Shown here one piece after another: positions 5,935 to 6,959 of a stretch of 6,959 nt of DNA. Position 1 is the first letter of the stretch. Every line of letters starts with the position of its first letter. The DNA is from Cyanobacteria bacterium UBA3803 (lineage in GTDB: Bacteria; Cyanobacteriota; Vampirovibrionia; Gastranaerophilales; Gastranaerophilaceae). The DNA is taken from positions 1 through 6,959 of the forward strand of contig DFEL01000074.1 in the NCBI GenBank assembly GCA_002369055.1. The letters are read 5' to 3'. Both the position numbers and the translations under genes were made by a program. Under the pieces are notes generated by a model. That model did no database searches, was not told the DNA's origin, and saw nothing but the letters and a program-made list of their open reading frames with translations.

Positions 5935-6882
5935 ATGAATAAAATCATAGTTAGAATTTTAAGCTGTTTTATATTAGACAAAGCAAAGAGGCATCAATTT
6001 GTTAATAGCAATATTTATCATTGTTCCAAATACGGCAATAAGCAAATAATAACAGGTCAATCAACACAAGATTTAATAATAGAAAAATTATCTTCCGAAA
6101 AACCTGTTTTAATTTGCAGATTTGGCAACAACGAATTTGAAACACTATACTCATACCTAAAAAAGTATAAAAAATACTCTAAAAATCTGCAACAAAGAAT
6201 GGAAACAGGAGCAGGATTTTATCCTGTTACAGAAGAAACCTTAAATAATTTTTCAAAATCTTTACTTGATATATTGCCTGATATAGACATCCTTGCAGCT
6301 TGGGGCAGCGATAAGGAAGGCAAAATATGCAAAGAGTATTTTCAAGAAAAAACAGAATACATTAATTTAGACAGTCTATGTTCGATAACATATCAAACAC
6401 CTTGGACGAGTGTGCTAAAAGGGAAAAAAGTTCTTGTAATCCACCCTTTTGAAAAATCTATACAACAGCAATATGCAAAACGTGAGTTGCTGTTTAAAAA
6501 TAAAGAAACATTGCCTGAATTTGAATTAATTACAATGAAGCCTGTTCAAAGTATCGCTGATAACAAATTTGAATACCCGTATAAAAGCTGGTTTGAAGCA
6601 TTAGAAGCGATGAAAGAACAAATTAAACAAATAGATTTTGATATTGCAATAATCGGTGCAGGTGCTTATGGAATATTTTTAGCAGATTATTGCAAACAAC
6701 TTGGTAAAAAAGCAGTTCACGTTGGAGGTGCAACACAAGTACTTTTTGGCATAGCAGGCAAACGCTGGGATTTGGAATATCCGGAAATTAGAGATAACTA
6801 TTACAATGAATATTGGATAAGACCTGATAAAAGTGAACGTCCTAAAGGTTCCGATAAAGTTGAAAGCGGCTGTTATTGGTAA
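5935..6882 (+). CDS. Putative glycosyltransferase, GT-D/DUF1792-like
   Basis: A 315-residue protein belonging to a recurring type in polysaccharide clusters. Seen: a basic/hydrophobic N-terminus RILSCFILDKAKRHQF (7-22); VLICRFGNNEFETL (58-71), positioned like the RFGDGE segment of DUF1792 (GT-D fold) enzymes but with N65-N66-E67 where those have D-x-E; GAGFYP (92-97); ILAAWG (119-124); KKVLVIHPFEKSIQQQY (164-180); FDIAIIGAGAYGIFLADYCKQLGKKAVHVGG (235-265), a nucleotide-binding-like segment that also recalls the end of GT-D proteins; and a conserved-looking tail WIRPDK...KVESGCYW (294-315). GT-D enzymes such as the Streptococcus parasanguinis DUF1792 protein add sugars to glycoprotein glycans. 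Similarity here is by motif recall and remote. No signal peptide or convincing transmembrane helix is seen. It is last in the operon, one base after the fusion gene. Glycosyltransferase activity is likely from context but unproven; sugar unknown. Confidence 0.6.
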   Translation: MNKIIVRILSCFILDKAKRHQFVNSNIYHCSKYGNKQIITGQSTQDLIIEKLSSEKPVLICRFGNNEFETLYSYLKKYKKYSKNLQQRMETGAGFYPVTEETLNNFSKSLLDILPDIDILAAWGSDKEGKICKEYFQEKTEYINLDSLCSITYQTPWTSVLKGKKVLVIHPFEKSIQQQYAKRELLFKNKETLPEFELITMKPVQSIADNKFEYPYKSWFEALEAMKEQIKQIDFDIAIIGAGAYGIFLADYCKQLGKKAVHVGGATQVLFGIAGKRWDLEYPEIRDNYYNEYWIRPDKSERPKGSDKVESGCYW

Positions 6883-6890
6883 CATTAGTT

Positions 6891-6917
6891 ATGCAATTAT
6901 ATTTATATAATTTGCAT
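6891..6917 (+). terminator. AT-rich hairpin after the operon, possible weak terminator
   Basis: ATGCAATTATA (6891-6901) pairs with TATAATTTGCAT (6906-6917), leaving one bulged T at 6911 and a TTTA loop. It begins 9 bases after the last stop. There is no T-run directly after the stem and few G:C pairs, so it is not a classical intrinsic terminator; it may act as a weak or two-way transcript end. The rest of 6883-6959 holds no supported gene. Confidence 0.3.
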
Positions 6918-6959
6918 TCATTTACTATAAAACTAAAGGCAACATTTTTAATAAAATGT

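Noticed and set aside
6679..6885. Minus-strand open frame of 68 codons with hydrophobic character
   Set aside because: Antisense to the conserved C-terminal region of the GT-D-like gene, without a ribosome site.
6926..6959. Start of a further gene (ATG at 6956) with TATAAA at 6926
   Set aside because: Only one complete codon is visible, the nearest AAAGG is 16 bases away, and no good -35 element lies at the right distance.
1..6959. Mobile element or tRNA-associated insertion boundaries
   Set aside because: No transposase, integrase, terminal inverted repeats, tRNA or target duplication was seen, although the gene cluster could still have been acquired horizontally.

Overview
The window is AT-rich coding DNA from a bacterium, probably host- or gut-associated. 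The standard genetic code fits throughout, genes use Shine-Dalgarno sites (AAGGAG-type), and neighbouring genes overlap or nearly touch. Low GC together with a surface-glycan cluster carrying two kinds of fucosyltransferase would suit an AT-rich gut lineage such as Gastranaerophilales (Melainabacteria), a low-GC Clostridia-like organism or a Campylobacterota-like organism. Nothing here settles the lineage, so this is only inference.

Layout. Positions 1-988 (minus strand) hold the first 329 codons of a UmuC/DinB-like Y-family translesion DNA polymerase whose C-terminus lies outside the window. A compact divergent promoter region follows (989-1066). From 1067 to 6882 there are five plus-strand genes in one tight unit, with junctions of -1, +1, -8 and +1 nt: (1) a DxD-containing GT-A-like putative glycosyltransferase; (2) a GT10 alpha-1,3/4-fucosyltransferase; (3) a GT11 alpha-1,2-fucosyltransferase; (4) a 749-residue fusion of a 2[4Fe-4S] ferredoxin/FrhB-like domain with a polysaccharide pyruvyl transferase domain; (5) a 315-residue protein resembling GT-D-fold (DUF1792-like) glycosyltransferases. 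The last 77 bases (6883-6959) contain an AT-rich hairpin and no supported gene.

How the genes work together. The unit looks like the decorating part of a capsule, O-antigen or exopolysaccharide locus. GT10 and GT11 both use GDP-fucose and would add alpha-1,3/4- and alpha-1,2-linked fucose. In Helicobacter pylori the same two families build Lewis-type host-mimicking antigens. The pyruvyl transferase domain would add a pyruvate ketal, and the other two enzymes probably add further sugars. No flippase, polymerase, GDP-fucose synthesis gene or initiating glycosyltransferase is visible, so the locus is incomplete here or uses functions encoded elsewhere.

Most notable points: the FrhB-pyruvyl transferase fusion carries an in-frame Thr/Ala minisatellite; the GT10 and the fusion end in the same short basic/hydrophobic tail motif; and the polymerase gene appears to be transcribed from exactly its start codon (leaderless).
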